Shown here: positions 37,503 through 45,943 of the stretch, piece after piece
How the letters are laid out: every line of letters starts with the position of its first letter
Numbering within the stretch: the stretch's first letter is position 1
From: Polaromonas sp. OV174
GTDB taxonomy: Bacteria > Pseudomonadota > Gammaproteobacteria > Burkholderiales > Burkholderiaceae_C
DNA: 64,000 nt
Direction: 5' to 3'
NCBI RefSeq assembly: GCF_900112285.1
Contig: NZ_FOKZ01000011.1
Location: forward strand, 1 to 64,000
The notes under the pieces: model-generated
The model's database searches: none
The model's input: only the letters and a program-made list of their open reading frames with translations
What the model was told of the DNA's origin: nothing
Program-made: the position numbers and the translations under genes

Positions 37503-38636
37503 ATGGATATGAGCCCCACCCAATTCATGGCCGCGCCAGCGCAGCAGGCCCGCGCCGCGCTCGAGGTGATTGGCATACGCAAGGACTTCGAGTCCTTCAG
37601 TGCCCTGCGCGACGTCCACCTGCGCGTCAACCCGGGTGAGATGCTCTGCTTTCTCGGCCCGTCCGGCTGCGGCAAGACGACCTTGCTGCGCATCATTGCC
37701 GGCCTGGAGACGCAGACCTCGGGGCAGATTCTGCAAAATGGCCGGGACATCTCGTGGTTGCCAGCCGACAAGCGCGACTACGGCATCGTGTTCCAGTCCT
37801 ACGCCCTCTTTCCCAACCTAACGATTGCCGACAACGTCGGCTACGGGCTGGTCAACAGCAAGGCCAAAAGGGCCGAAGTCAAGGCGCGCACCGAAGAGTT
37901 GCTCAAGCTTGTCGGCCTGCCCACCTCGGGCCAAAAATACCCCAGCCAGCTGTCGGGCGGACAACAGCAGCGGATCGCGCTGGCCCGCGCCCTGGCAACG
38001 CGGCCCGGCCTGCTGCTGCTCGACGAACCGCTGTCGGCGCTAGACGCGCTGGAGCGCATTCGCCTGCGCGGCGAAATCCGCCGCCTGCAAAAGCAGGTCG
38101 GCATCACGACCATCATGGTCACGCACGATCAGGAAGAGGCCTTGTCCATCGCCGACCGCGTGGTCGTCATGAACCAGGGCGTCATAGAGCAGGTCGGCAC
38201 CCCCATGGAGATCTACGAACGACCGGCCACCCCCTTCGTCGCCGACTTCGTCGGCAAGGTCAATGTGCTGCGCGCGCAGGCCCTTGGCGGCAACTTGTTC
38301 CGCGTCGGTGAGATGGAGCTGCAATGCGATGCCTGCAACACGGGCTTCGCACCCGGCGAAGCGGTGAACCTCTATCTGCGACCGGAAGACCGCGTGGCCG
38401 AGCATCTGCAGCCCGACACGCCGAACCGCATGCGCGTGCGCGTGACCAAGGTCGAGTTTCTCGGCGGCTTGTGCATCGCCGAGGTGAGCGCCGACGCCCT
38501 GGGCGGCCAAACCCTGGGCCTGAACTTCTCGCTCAACCAGTTGCACGACCTGAACATCCGCGAAGGCAACCACCTCGACATCGCCCTGCGCGCCAACCGC
38601 ATTCGGGCCTTTTCTGCAAAGGCGGCCCAAGCATGA
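37503..38636 (+). CDS. 2-aminoethylphosphonate ABC transporter, ATP-binding protein
   Basis: This 377-residue ATPase has Walker A GPSGCGKTTLL, signature LSGGQQQR, Walker B LLLLDEPLSALD and a C-terminal TOBE-like regulatory domain (after about 250), as in PotA/FbpC-type importers. It is the PhnT/AepV-type subunit. The ATG at 37503 is the likely start (MDMSPTQFM), with a second ATG at 37509; the ribosome binding site is weak. It overlaps the permease start by four bases. Confidence 0.88.
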   Translation: MDMSPTQFMAAPAQQARAALEVIGIRKDFESFSALRDVHLRVNPGEMLCFLGPSGCGKTTLLRIIAGLETQTSGQILQNGRDISWLPADKRDYGIVFQSYALFPNLTIADNVGYGLVNSKAKRAEVKARTEELLKLVGLPTSGQKYPSQLSGGQQQRIALARALATRPGLLLLDEPLSALDALERIRLRGEIRRLQKQVGITTIMVTHDQEEALSIADRVVVMNQGVIEQVGTPMEIYERPATPFVADFVGKVNVLRAQALGGNLFRVGEMELQCDACNTGFAPGEAVNLYLRPEDRVAEHLQPDTPNRMRVRVTKVEFLGGLCIAEVSADALGGQTLGLNFSLNQLHDLNIREGNHLDIALRANRIRAFSAKAAQA

Positions 38637-40357
38637 ACACCCTGGCACGCCCTCTTCCCGCGCCCGCTGGCCGCGTCGGCATGCGCTGGAGCCGTGACGA
38701 GACCATCGCCCGGGCTCTTCTGATCGGCGTGATGGGAATGCTGTTGCTGTTCCTGATCGCGCCGCTGAGCACCATCTTGCTCTATGCCGTCGAAGACAAA
38801 CAGGGCCGCTTCGTCGGCCTGAGCCACTTCATCACCTATTTCCAGACCCCCAGCCTGATGCGGGCGGCGTGGAACTCGATCTGGGTGGCCACGGTGGTGG
38901 TGCTGATTTCGGTACCGATGGCCTTCATCTTCGCCTATGCGCTGACGCGCAGCTGCATACCGGCGCCGCTCAAGGCGACCTTTCGCCTGATCGCGCTCAT
39001 CCCCCTGCTGGCGCCCTCGCTGCTGTCGGCCATCTCCTTCGTGCAATGGTTCGGTAACCAGGGCGCGCTCAAGTTTTTGCTGGGCGGCGCCTCCATCTAC
39101 GGCGCGCCCGGGATCATCCTTGCCGAGGTCTACAACACCTTTCCGCACGCCTTGATGATTCTCGTCACCGCGCTCTCGCTGGCCGACGGTCGGCTCTATG
39201 AAGCGGCCACCGCGCTCAGGACAAAGGCCTCGCGCCAGTTCATGACCATTACGCTGCCCTCGTGCAAATACGGCCTGGCCAGCGCCGCGACGGTGGTCTT
39301 CACCTACGTCATCAGCGACTTCGGCGCACCCAAGGTGATAGGCGGAAACTTCAACGTGCTGTCGGTCGATGTGTTCAAGCAAGTGGTCGGCCAGCACAAC
39401 TTTTCCATGGGTGCGGTGGTCGGCTTGCTGCTGCTGATTCCCTCCGTCCTCTCCTTCATCATCGACTACGTCGTGCGGCGCAAGGTCAAGGCCCAGCTGA
39501 CGGCCCGCTCGGTGCCGCTCAGCCCCAAACCGCGCCGGCTGACCGACGCCTTGCTGACGCTGTTCTGCGGCCTTGTGTGCGCGCTGCTGCTGGCCACGGT
39601 CGGCATGGCGATCTACACCTCGCTCATCACGCTGTGGCCTTACGACCTGTCCTTCACGCTCAAGCACTACCACTTCGCACTGGTCGAGAGCGACATGTCC
39701 GCCGCCTACACCAACAGCCTGATTGTGGCCAGCTGCACCGCCCTGGGCGGATCGCTGATCGTTTTCGTCGGCGCCTACCTGATAGAGAAGACACGCAATC
39801 TGGGCCTGCTGCGGCCGGCGATGCACCTGATGGCGGTCTTGTCCATGGCCGTGCCGGGCCTGGTGCTGGGCCTGGGCTATGTGATGTTTTTCAACCATCC
39901 GGCGAATCCGCTGAACGTCCTCTACCAGACGATGGCGATCCTGATCGTTTCTATGATTGTTCATTACTACACCTCCAGCCACCTCACCGCCGTGACCGCG
40001 CTCAAGCAGATAGACAACGAGTTCGAGGCGGTATCGGCCTCGCTCAAGGTGCCCGCGCTCAAGACTTTCGTTCGCGTCACGGTGCCGGTCTGCCTGCCGG
40101 TGCTCCTGGACATAGGCCGCTACTACTTTGTGGTCTCCATGGCCAGCCTGTCCGCGGCAATCTTTCTGTACACGCCCAACACCATTCTCGCGTCGGTCGC
40201 CATCATGCATCTGGATGACGCCGGTGACGTCGGGCCGGCGTCGGCCCTGGCCAGCCTGATCGTCGTCACCTCGGTATTTGTCTGCATCGTCTATTCGCTG
40301 CTGACGCGCGTTCTGCTCTCCCGCACCCAGGCGTGGCGCAATCTGGCCCGCAGCTGA
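38633..40357 (+). CDS. 2-aminoethylphosphonate ABC transporter, fused double permease
   Basis: This 574-residue membrane protein contains two permease domains in one chain, about 12 helices in all. Each has its ATPase-contact EAA loop: [17 protein letters not shown] in the first half and [17 protein letters not shown] in the second. This fused layout is typical of the PhnU2/AepW family and FbpB-like iron importers. It is four-base coupled to the ATPase gene and 37 bases upstream of phnW. Confidence 0.88.
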   Translation: MNTLARPLPAPAGRVGMRWSRDETIARALLIGVMGMLLLFLIAPLSTILLYAVEDKQGRFVGLSHFITYFQTPSLMRAAWNSIWVATVVVLISVPMAFIFAYALTRSCIPAPLKATFRLIALIPLLAPSLLSAISFVQWFGNQGALKFLLGGASIYGAPGIILAEVYNTFPHALMILVTALSLADGRLYEAATALRTKASRQFMTITLPSCKYGLASAATVVFTYVISDFGAPKVIGGNFNVLSVDVFKQVVGQHNFSMGAVVGLLLLIPSVLSFIIDYVVRRKVKAQLTARSVPLSPKPRRLTDALLTLFCGLVCALLLATVGMAIYTSLITLWPYDLSFTLKHYHFALVESDMSAAYTNSLIVASCTALGGSLIVFVGAYLIEKTRNLGLLRPAMHLMAVLSMAVPGLVLGLGYVMFFNHPANPLNVLYQTMAILIVSMIVHYYTSSHLTAVTALKQIDNEFEAVSASLKVPALKTFVRVTVPVCLPVLLDIGRYYFVVSMASLSAAIFLYTPNTILASVAIMHLDDAGDVGPASALASLIVVTSVFVCIVYSLLTRVLLSRTQAWRNLARS

Positions 40358-40394
40358 ATCGCTTCAATTGACCTCTTCACCACCAGGAGAAAAC

Positions 40395-41525
40395 ATGGCT
40401 CAGACTTCCTACCCCATTTTGCTGACCCCCGGCCCTCTCACCACCTCGGACCGCACCCGGGCGGCGATGCTGCGCGACTGGGGCTCATGGGATGCCGACT
40501 TCAACCAGATCACCGCGCGCATACGCCAGCAGGTGCTGCGCATCGTCCATGGCGAGGACACGCACGAGTGCGTGCCACTGCAGGGCAGCGGCACCTTCTC
40601 GGTCGAAGCGGCCATAGGCACCATAGTCCCCCGCGCCGGCCATGTGCTAGTGCCCAACAACGGCGCCTACTGCCAACGCCTCGCCAAGATTTGCAAGGTG
40701 CTGGGCCGCAAAGTGAGCACCATCGACTACACCGAGGACAAGCAGGTGCTGGCCGCCGACGTCGAGCGAGCGCTCGCCGCCGACCCCAGCATCACCCATG
40801 TCGCGCTGGTCCACTGTGAAACCGGCACCGGCGTGCTCAACCCGCTGCACGAGATCGCGCTGGTCGTCGCCAAGCACGGCCGCGGCCTCATCGTCGATGC
40901 CATGAGTTCCTTCGGCGCCCTGGAGATAGATGCACGCAAGACGCCTTTTGACGCCGTCATCGCCGCTTCCGGAAAATGCCTGGAAGGCGTTCCCGGCATG
41001 GGCTTTGTGATCGCCAAGCGCAGCACGCTGGAAAAATGCGAAGGCAACAGCCATTCGCTGGCCATGGACCTCTACGACCAGTGGGTGTACATGGGCAAGA
41101 CGACGCAATGGCGCTTCACGCCGCCCACGCATGTGGTCGCCGCGCTCGATGAGGCCATCACGCAGTACGTCGAGGAAGGCGGCCTAGCCGCGCGCGGCGG
41201 CCGCTATGCGCGCAATTGCAAGGCACTGATAGACGGGCTCGCGGCGCTGGGCTTTCGCACCTACCTGGACCCGGCGCTGCAGGCCCCCATCATCGTCACC
41301 TTCCACGCGCCCGATGATGCCAAGTACGACTTCAAGACCTTCTACCAGGAAGTCAAGAAGCGCGGCTACATCCTCTATCCTGGCAAGCTGACGCAGGTGG
41401 AAACCTTCCGCGTCGGCTGCATGGGCCACTTTGGCGAAGCCGGCATCCCGGGCGCCGTGGCGGCCATCGCCGACACCCTCAAGGCCATGGGCATCAAACA
41501 GGTGTCAACGGCGGAAGTCGCCTAA
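40395..41525 (+). CDS. phnW: 2-aminoethylphosphonate-pyruvate transaminase
   Basis: This 376-residue PLP enzyme transfers the amino group of AEP to pyruvate, giving phosphonoacetaldehyde and L-alanine. The Schiff-base lysine is K194 in [15 protein letters not shown], the position known for Salmonella Phn[14 protein letters not shown] near the start is also typical. I chose the ATG at 40395 with AGGAGA upstream rather than the in-frame start at 40368. It ends the transporter operon; product and co-product are handled by PhnY and Ald of the divergent operon. Confidence 0.95.
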   Translation: MAQTSYPILLTPGPLTTSDRTRAAMLRDWGSWDADFNQITARIRQQVLRIVHGEDTHECVPLQGSGTFSVEAAIGTIVPRAGHVLVPNNGAYCQRLAKICKVLGRKVSTIDYTEDKQVLAADVERALAADPSITHVALVHCETGTGVLNPLHEIALVVAKHGRGLIVDAMSSFGALEIDARKTPFDAVIAASGKCLEGVPGMGFVIAKRSTLEKCEGNSHSLAMDLYDQWVYMGKTTQWRFTPPTHVVAALDEAITQYVEEGGLAARGGRYARNCKALIDGLAALGFRTYLDPALQAPIIVTFHAPDDAKYDFKTFYQEVKKRGYILYPGKLTQVETFRVGCMGHFGEAGIPGAVAAIADTLKAMGIKQVSTAEVA

Positions 41526-41532
41526 GGCGGCA

Positions 41533-41589
41533 GCGTTGGGGTCATGGTCCGGCCAGCAGGTCGGCATGGCCGCCAACGCCCTTGCAGCG
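41533..41589. terminator. Imperfect hairpin between convergent phnW and proA
   Basis: GCGTTGGGGTCATG (41533-41546) pairs imperfectly with CATGGCCGCCAACGC (41575-41589). It sits exactly between two convergent stop codons and could end transcription from either side. There is no T run, so a Rho-independent mechanism is doubtful. Confidence 0.35.
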
Positions 41590-41592
41590 GAA

Positions 41593-42921
41593 TCAGCCGC
41601 GCACTTCGCCCTGGCCCAGCACCACGTACTTGAGCGAGGTCAGGCCTTCGATGCCGACCGGCCCGCGGGCATGAAACTTGTCGGTGCTGATGCCGATTTC
41701 GGCGCCCAGGCCGTACTCGAAACCATCGGCGAAGCGGGTGCTCGCATTCACGATGACGCTGGCCGAGTCGACCTCGCGCAAAAAGCGCTGAGCATGCATG
41801 TGATCGCGCGTCAGGATGGCGTCGGTGTGGTGACTGGAGTACTGGTTGATGTGGGCAATCGCTTCGTCCAGCCCGGCCACCACGCGGATAGAGATGACGG
41901 GCGCCAGGTACTCCTCGTACCAATCCTGCTCGCTGGCCGGAACGATTTTTGCTACTGAATTAATAGCCGACTGCGCCCGCAGTATCTGGACCGCAGCCTC
42001 ATCACAGCGCATTTCAACGCCCTTGGCGGCGTAGATGGCGCCAATCTTGGGCAGGAACTCCGCCGCCACGCCGCGCGCCACCAACAGGCCTTCGGTGGCA
42101 TTGCAGGGGCTGTATTTCTGCGTTTTGGCGTTGTCGGCGATCTTGACCGCCATCTCCATGTCGCAAGGGTCATCGACATAGACATGGCAATTGCCGTCCA
42201 GATGCTTGATGACAGGCACCTTGGCGCCCGCGCTGATGCGCTCTATCAGGCCCTTGCCGCCGCGCGGAATGATGACATCCACATACTGCGGCATGGCGAT
42301 GAGATGGCCGACGGCTTCGCGGTCGGTGGTCGGCACCAGTTGCACCGCGTCGGCGGGCAAGCCGGCCTCGGTCAAGGCCTGCTGCACCAGCGCCGCCAGC
42401 GCCTTGTTGGACTCGATCGCCTCGGAGCCTCCGCGCAGTATGCAGGCGTTGCCGCTCTTGATGGCCAGCGAAGCCGCCTCTATCGTCACATTCGGCCGGC
42501 TCTCGTAAATCATGCCGAAGACGCCTATGGGCACGCGCATCTGGCCGACGCGTATGCCGCTGGGCTGCTCCTTCATGCCTACGATTTCACCGATCACGTC
42601 GGCCATGGCGGCCAGTTGCTCGCAACCCAGCGCCACGGTTTCAAGGTCTTTGGGGCTGAGCTTGAGCCGGTCGAACAGCGGGCCGGCCAGGCCAGCGGCG
42701 CCAGCCCGCTCCAGGTCACGCTGGTTGGCCGCCTGCAGCGCCGGAGCGCTTTGCCGCAGCAAGGCCGCCAGGCTCAGGAGCGCTCTGTTTTTAATAGCTG
42801 CTGGCGCACGCGCCATATGGGCTGAGGCCACTTTTGCCTTGGAACCCAGGGATTCCATAAGTTGCAGCAGTTCGCTGCGGGCCGGGGTGCTGTTGGAAGG
42901 GTGAAAATCGGGCGCGTTCAT
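41593..42921 (-). CDS. proA: Gamma-glutamyl phosphate reductase
   Basis: This 442-residue enzyme reduces gamma-glutamyl phosphate to glutamate semialdehyde in proline synthesis. Diagnostic segments are [48 protein letters not shown] (catalytic Cys region) and [14 protein letters not shown]. coli ProA has 417 residues; part of the excess is at the N-terminus and part around residues 314-324, where the DNA matches the interspersed repeat. The ATG at 42921 is chosen over a longer frame. It is the last gene of the minus run that starts at narK1. Confidence 0.95.
   Translation of the reverse strand: MNAPDFHPSNSTPARSELLQLMESLGSKAKVASAHMARAPAAIKNRALLSLAALLRQSAPALQAANQRDLERAGAAGLAGPLFDRLKLSPKDLETVALGCEQLAAMADVIGEIVGMKEQPSGIRVGQMRVPIGVFGMIYESRPNVTIEAASLAIKSGNACILRGGSEAIESNKALAALVQQALTEAGLPADAVQLVPTTDREAVGHLIAMPQYVDVIIPRGGKGLIERISAGAKVPVIKHLDGNCHVYVDDPCDMEMAVKIADNAKTQKYSPCNATEGLLVARGVAAEFLPKIGAIYAAKGVEMRCDEAAVQILRAQSAINSVAKIVPASEQDWYEEYLAPVISIRVVAGLDEAIAHINQYSSHHTDAILTRDHMHAQRFLREVDSASVIVNASTRFADGFEYGLGAEIGISTDKFHARGPVGIEGLTSLKYVVLGQGEVRG
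41951..41980 (+). repeat. Interspersed repeat, copy F (half copy inside proA)
   Basis: GCTACTGAATTAATAGC followed by CGACTGCGCCCGC matches the head half of the intergenic repeat. It encodes part of an in-frame peptide ([12 protein letters not shown]) in a variable stretch of ProA. Orientation is + although proA is on the minus strand. Confidence 0.7.
42788..42838 (+). repeat. Interspersed repeat, copy G (inside the proA N-terminus)
   Basis: TTTTTAATAGCTGCTGGCGCACGC, then ATATGGGCTGAGGCC and TTTT, follow the order of the intergenic repeat minus the left arm of its head. It encodes about residues 28-45 of ProA ([16 protein letters not shown]), a region that aligns without a length change to E. 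coli ProA. Orientation is +. Confidence 0.6.
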
Positions 42922-42938
42922 CCTGCTATTTTGCCCCA

Positions 42939-43511
42939 TCACCTTTTGGGCGCAACGCCCCGGCGCTGCATCATGTCTTCGCTCATGGCCTGCACGGCGC
43001 ACGGCGACAGGCCGGCCTGGGCTGCCGGATAGGCCAGGCGGTCTTCGTCGTCCAGATGCTGCCGGTACAAGGCGGCGAACTGTGCCAAGGTCTCGGTCTG
43101 AACGGCGGTGAGCGGCACCCAGCCCGAGGCCGGGCTCTCGGCCACGGCCTGCAGCGCGCGGCGCGCCTGGGCCCACGCCACTTCCATCTGCCGGTGCTCC
43201 TGCAGCAGCCGCAGCACCAAGGCGTGCAGGCCGGCATCTGGCCCGACCAGCAGCGGCGGAAACACATGCAGCTCCTCATCCTGATGGTGTAGCGGCGCGG
43301 CCAGGTCAAAGTAGCGCATCACGTCGCGCGCGGCCTGGCGGGCCGGCTCATCGCAGCCCTTGTCCAGCAGGTGTTGCAGCAACCTGGCCGTCAGGGTCAG
43401 CATGCGCTCCACCCGTTCGTGGCAAGTGGCCAGCATCTCGAAAGGCGCTTCAAAATCTGCGGCCGGGGCACCGAAGCCGGGCAGTGGAGTGCCTGAGGCG
43501 GAACGGCTCAT
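42939..43511 (-). CDS. Hemerythrin-like (HHE domain) protein
   Basis: This 190-residue helical protein carries His/Glu metal ligands of a hemerythrin-like fold: [32 protein letters not shown] and [14 protein letters not shown]. Such proteins bind a di-iron centre and are linked to O2 or NO sensing or repair of iron centres. ATG 43511 is one base after the preceding stop. Its place in a nitrate-respiration operon suits a role in NO or oxygen handling, which is inference. Confidence 0.8.
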   Translation of the reverse strand: MSRSASGTPLPGFGAPAADFEAPFEMLATCHERVERMLTLTARLLQHLLDKGCDEPARQAARDVMRYFDLAAPLHHQDEELHVFPPLLVGPDAGLHALVLRLLQEHRQMEVAWAQARRALQAVAESPASGWVPLTAVQTETLAQFAALYRQHLDDEDRLAYPAAQAGLSPCAVQAMSEDMMQRRGVAPKR

Positions 43512-43512
43512 G

Positions 43513-43917
43513 TCAGCCCATCTGCACGGGATGGCCTTGCGGGTCAAACGGAATGTAGGCCGCCATCTCGCCGCGCTTGATGGCTTCGACCATGCGCTGC
43601 AGCGGCGCCTCGGCCTCTTCGCTGCTGGGCGCCCGGCTCAAGTTGCCCGACAGGGCGGCGGCAAACACCAGTTGCCAGTCGTGGCCAAACTGGCTGGCCT
43701 CCTGCGCCAGCATGTCAAAGGAGGCCAGTTCGTCGGGGCACTTGTCCACGCACATCAGCGGCACCAGCGCGCCGCCCTGCCCGGCCTCGAAGCGCTGGCG
43801 TTGCGTCGGCGTCGCGTCTTCGGGCAGCTCGGCACCGGCAAACACAAACAGCAGGCGCTGCGGCAGGGGCTGGGCGCGGGCGGCTTGCAGCAGGTCGTCA
43901 AAACTTGAAATGTCCAT
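43513..43917 (-). CDS. Conserved hypothetical protein, 134 residues
   Basis: This small cytoplasmic protein (MDISSFDDLLQAARAQPLPQ; LLFVFAGAELPED; GGALVPLMCVDKCPDELAS) has no recognised domain, though I recall close relatives in Comamonadaceae near class II ribonucleotide reductase genes. It is not itself a reductase subunit by any visible motif. It lies between the nitroreductase and hemerythrin genes with short spacings, so it is part of the operon. Confidence 0.65.
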   Translation of the reverse strand: MDISSFDDLLQAARAQPLPQRLLFVFAGAELPEDATPTQRQRFEAGQGGALVPLMCVDKCPDELASFDMLAQEASQFGHDWQLVFAAALSGNLSRAPSSEEAEAPLQRMVEAIKRGEMAAYIPFDPQGHPVQMG

Positions 43918-43950
43918 GGCAGAGTCCTGTCAAAAGCAATAAAAAAACGT

Positions 43951-44610
43951 TCAATCTGGCCCGAGACCAGCCTCATCGGAGCCCGCCGCAAGGCGGCTGA
44001 CAAAGTCGCCGGGTGCCGGCCGTGGTCGTGCCGGCTTGCGCGACTGCACGGTGCCTATGCTGACAAAGCACAGCGCGTGTTCACCGCCCGTCAGCCCAAA
44101 CAAGGTGCGCAGGCCAACGGCCTTCAGGGCCTTGCCGCTGGTCAGCGCCGAGCCGTAGCCCAGTGCGGTGGCCATGAGCAGCATGTTTTGCACCGCGCAG
44201 CCGGTAGAGACGATGCGTTCCAACAAATCAATCTCCGCATCGCCCCGTTGGCCATCAACCACCACCAACATGAGCAGCGGCGCACGATACGCTTTTTCGC
44301 GCGCCTGCGCCACCTGCTCGGGCGTGGCGGCGGGGTCGCGCTCCAGCAGGGCCGCGGCAAAAACATCGGCCAGACGGCCGCGCTTCGCCTGCGGCACCCG
44401 TACAAAGCGCCAGGGCAGCAACTGGCCATGGTCGGGCGCGGTGGCAGCGGCGTTCAGAATCATCTCCAGTTGCCCCTCGTCGGGGCCGGGCGCGGCCAGC
44501 CGCTTGGGCAAAATGGTCTGGCGCGACTGCATCAGCATGGCGGCCATGGCCGCCATGTCGTGATCGGCTGGCACGCCAGGAAGAACACGCGGGGAAGCAA
44601 GCGCAAGCAT
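43951..44610 (-). CDS. Nitroreductase family protein
   Basis: This 219-residue protein has an FMN-dependent nitroreductase fold: SRQTILPKRLAAPGP (FMN-binding RRSxR-like region altered to SRQTILPKR), APDHGQLLPWRFV and the C-terminal FVSIGTVQ. It is of the YdjA-like short type. The ATG at 44610 is chosen because the longer frame runs into nnrS. Substrate unknown; the operon context suggests reduction of nitro or nitrosated compounds. Confidence 0.82.
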   Translation of the reverse strand: MLALASPRVLPGVPADHDMAAMAAMLMQSRQTILPKRLAAPGPDEGQLEMILNAAATAPDHGQLLPWRFVRVPQAKRGRLADVFAAALLERDPAATPEQVAQAREKAYRAPLLMLVVVDGQRGDAEIDLLERIVSTGCAVQNMLLMATALGYGSALTSGKALKAVGLRTLFGLTGGEHALCFVSIGTVQSRKPARPRPAPGDFVSRLAAGSDEAGLGPD

Positions 44611-44620
44611 GTTTTTTTCC

Positions 44621-45943
44621 TCAGCCCGGTCGGCCATCAGCCCGCAAGCGGCCGTACCAGCCGCCCAGCCGCAGACCCCATACCGCCATGATGCCGGCCC
44701 ACAACAGCGCAGCAGCCAGCAGCAAGCCGCCGGAAAAGGCACTCTGCGCGGCGCCCGCAATGCGCAGCAAGGTGGCCGCTTGCAGCAGCCAGAACAGCGC
44801 CCAGACAAGACGATCAGCAACCAGCGCCCGCCCGCTGTGGCCGCAGGACACCCGCGTGACCATGGCCAGCATCAGTGACGCCAGGCAGCCCATGGTGAGC
44901 GCGTGCAGCGCCCCCAGGCCCAGCACCGGAGCGCCCTGCGCCCAGCCCAGCAATTGCGCAACGCCGCCCAGCGCGAGCGCCAGCCCCAGCCACAAAAATC
45001 CGATGTGCAGCATCGCCAGCAGACGATTCCGCAGGCTCTTTACCAGCCCCCAGGCCAGGGCAAGCCACAGCAGCAAGCTGCCGGCCAGCAGTTCGAAAAT
45101 GCCGCGAGCCAGCGTCCATGCCGCGCCGGCCACAGTCTGAAACGGGCCGCCCGCCTCCAGCCACGCGGCGGCCACCTCGACGGCCGCCACCGCCAGCATC
45201 AGCCACAGCACCCAGAACGGCCGCCAGGCCTTCATCGCGGGAATGGTGCCGGACGTGAAAAATGGAATCATGCGGTGCGCCACCGACACATAAACCACCA
45301 GCACAAAGCCCCACAGACCGGTGAGCACGCAGGCCAGTGCCGCAGCGTAGGCATTCAACGCCAGGCTCAGCGCCAGTCCGGCCAGGCTCAGGCAACCGAT
45401 GAGGCAGCCCGAGCCAATCGTCAACGCATGCAGGCGATCTTCCATGCGACTGCGCCGGATCAGTTGCCAGAACAGCAGCGTCATCCACATCAAGCCGGTC
45501 CCTGCCAGCACCAGCGCGGCAAGCGCCAAACCGGCATTGAAATGCGCTGCCGCCAGCCACAACAGCCAGGCCGCCGCCTGCAGCAGCATGGGCGCCGCCA
45601 CGCGGCGCGTGTCATGTGGCGCAACCCCCAGCCACTTAGGGCCGGCCGTGAAAAGAAAACCCGAAAAAAACAGCGGAATAAAACCAAAGGTCATGACCGC
45701 CCCATGCACCAGCGAAGGCGACAGCGCATAGGACAGGCCCAGGGCGCCGCTCATACGATCCAGTTGCACCAGCGCCCACCAGACGCCCGCCGCCACCAGC
45801 AGCACCATGGCCAGAAAGAAGCCCAGCCGATGTGGCGCCAGCAGCAGGTAGGTGGCGCGCCAGCCCTGGTCCTGCGCGGCCAGCGCTTCGGCCGAAGGCT
45901 TGCCGTTCAGCCCGCGCACAGGAACGACCGGGCGCGGGCTCAT
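44621..45943 (-). CDS. nnrS: NnrS family membrane protein
   Basis: This 440-residue, very hydrophobic protein has about 12 membrane helices and NnrS hallmarks: LVHGAVMTFGFIPLFFSGFL, HRMIPFFTSGTIP and LGALHALTMGCLASLMLAMV. NnrS proteins contain heme and copper and protect against nitrosative stress during denitrification. The start at 45943 overlaps the nrdJ stop by four bases, so it is translated with the ribonucleotide reductase gene. Confidence 0.92.
   Translation of the reverse strand: MSPRPVVPVRGLNGKPSAEALAAQDQGWRATYLLLAPHRLGFFLAMVLLVAAGVWWALVQLDRMSGALGLSYALSPSLVHGAVMTFGFIPLFFSGFLFTAGPKWLGVAPHDTRRVAAPMLLQAAAWLLWLAAAHFNAGLALAALVLAGTGLMWMTLLFWQLIRRSRMEDRLHALTIGSGCLIGCLSLAGLALSLALNAYAAALACVLTGLWGFVLVVYVSVAHRMIPFFTSGTIPAMKAWRPFWVLWLMLAVAAVEVAAAWLEAGGPFQTVAGAAWTLARGIFELLAGSLLLWLALAWGLVKSLRNRLLAMLHIGFLWLGLALALGGVAQLLGWAQGAPVLGLGALHALTMGCLASLMLAMVTRVSCGHSGRALVADRLVWALFWLLQAATLLRIAGAAQSAFSGGLLLAAALLWAGIMAVWGLRLGGWYGRLRADGRPG

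Noticed and set aside
38324..38632. N-terminal extension of the AEP permease
   Set aside because: It reads the ATPase gene in another frame; the overlap ATGA at 38633 and the hydrophobic start support the shorter form.
43513..43917. Annotation of the 134-residue protein as a ribonucleotide reductase subunit
   Set aside because: It shows no reductase motif; only proximity to nrdJ suggests that name.
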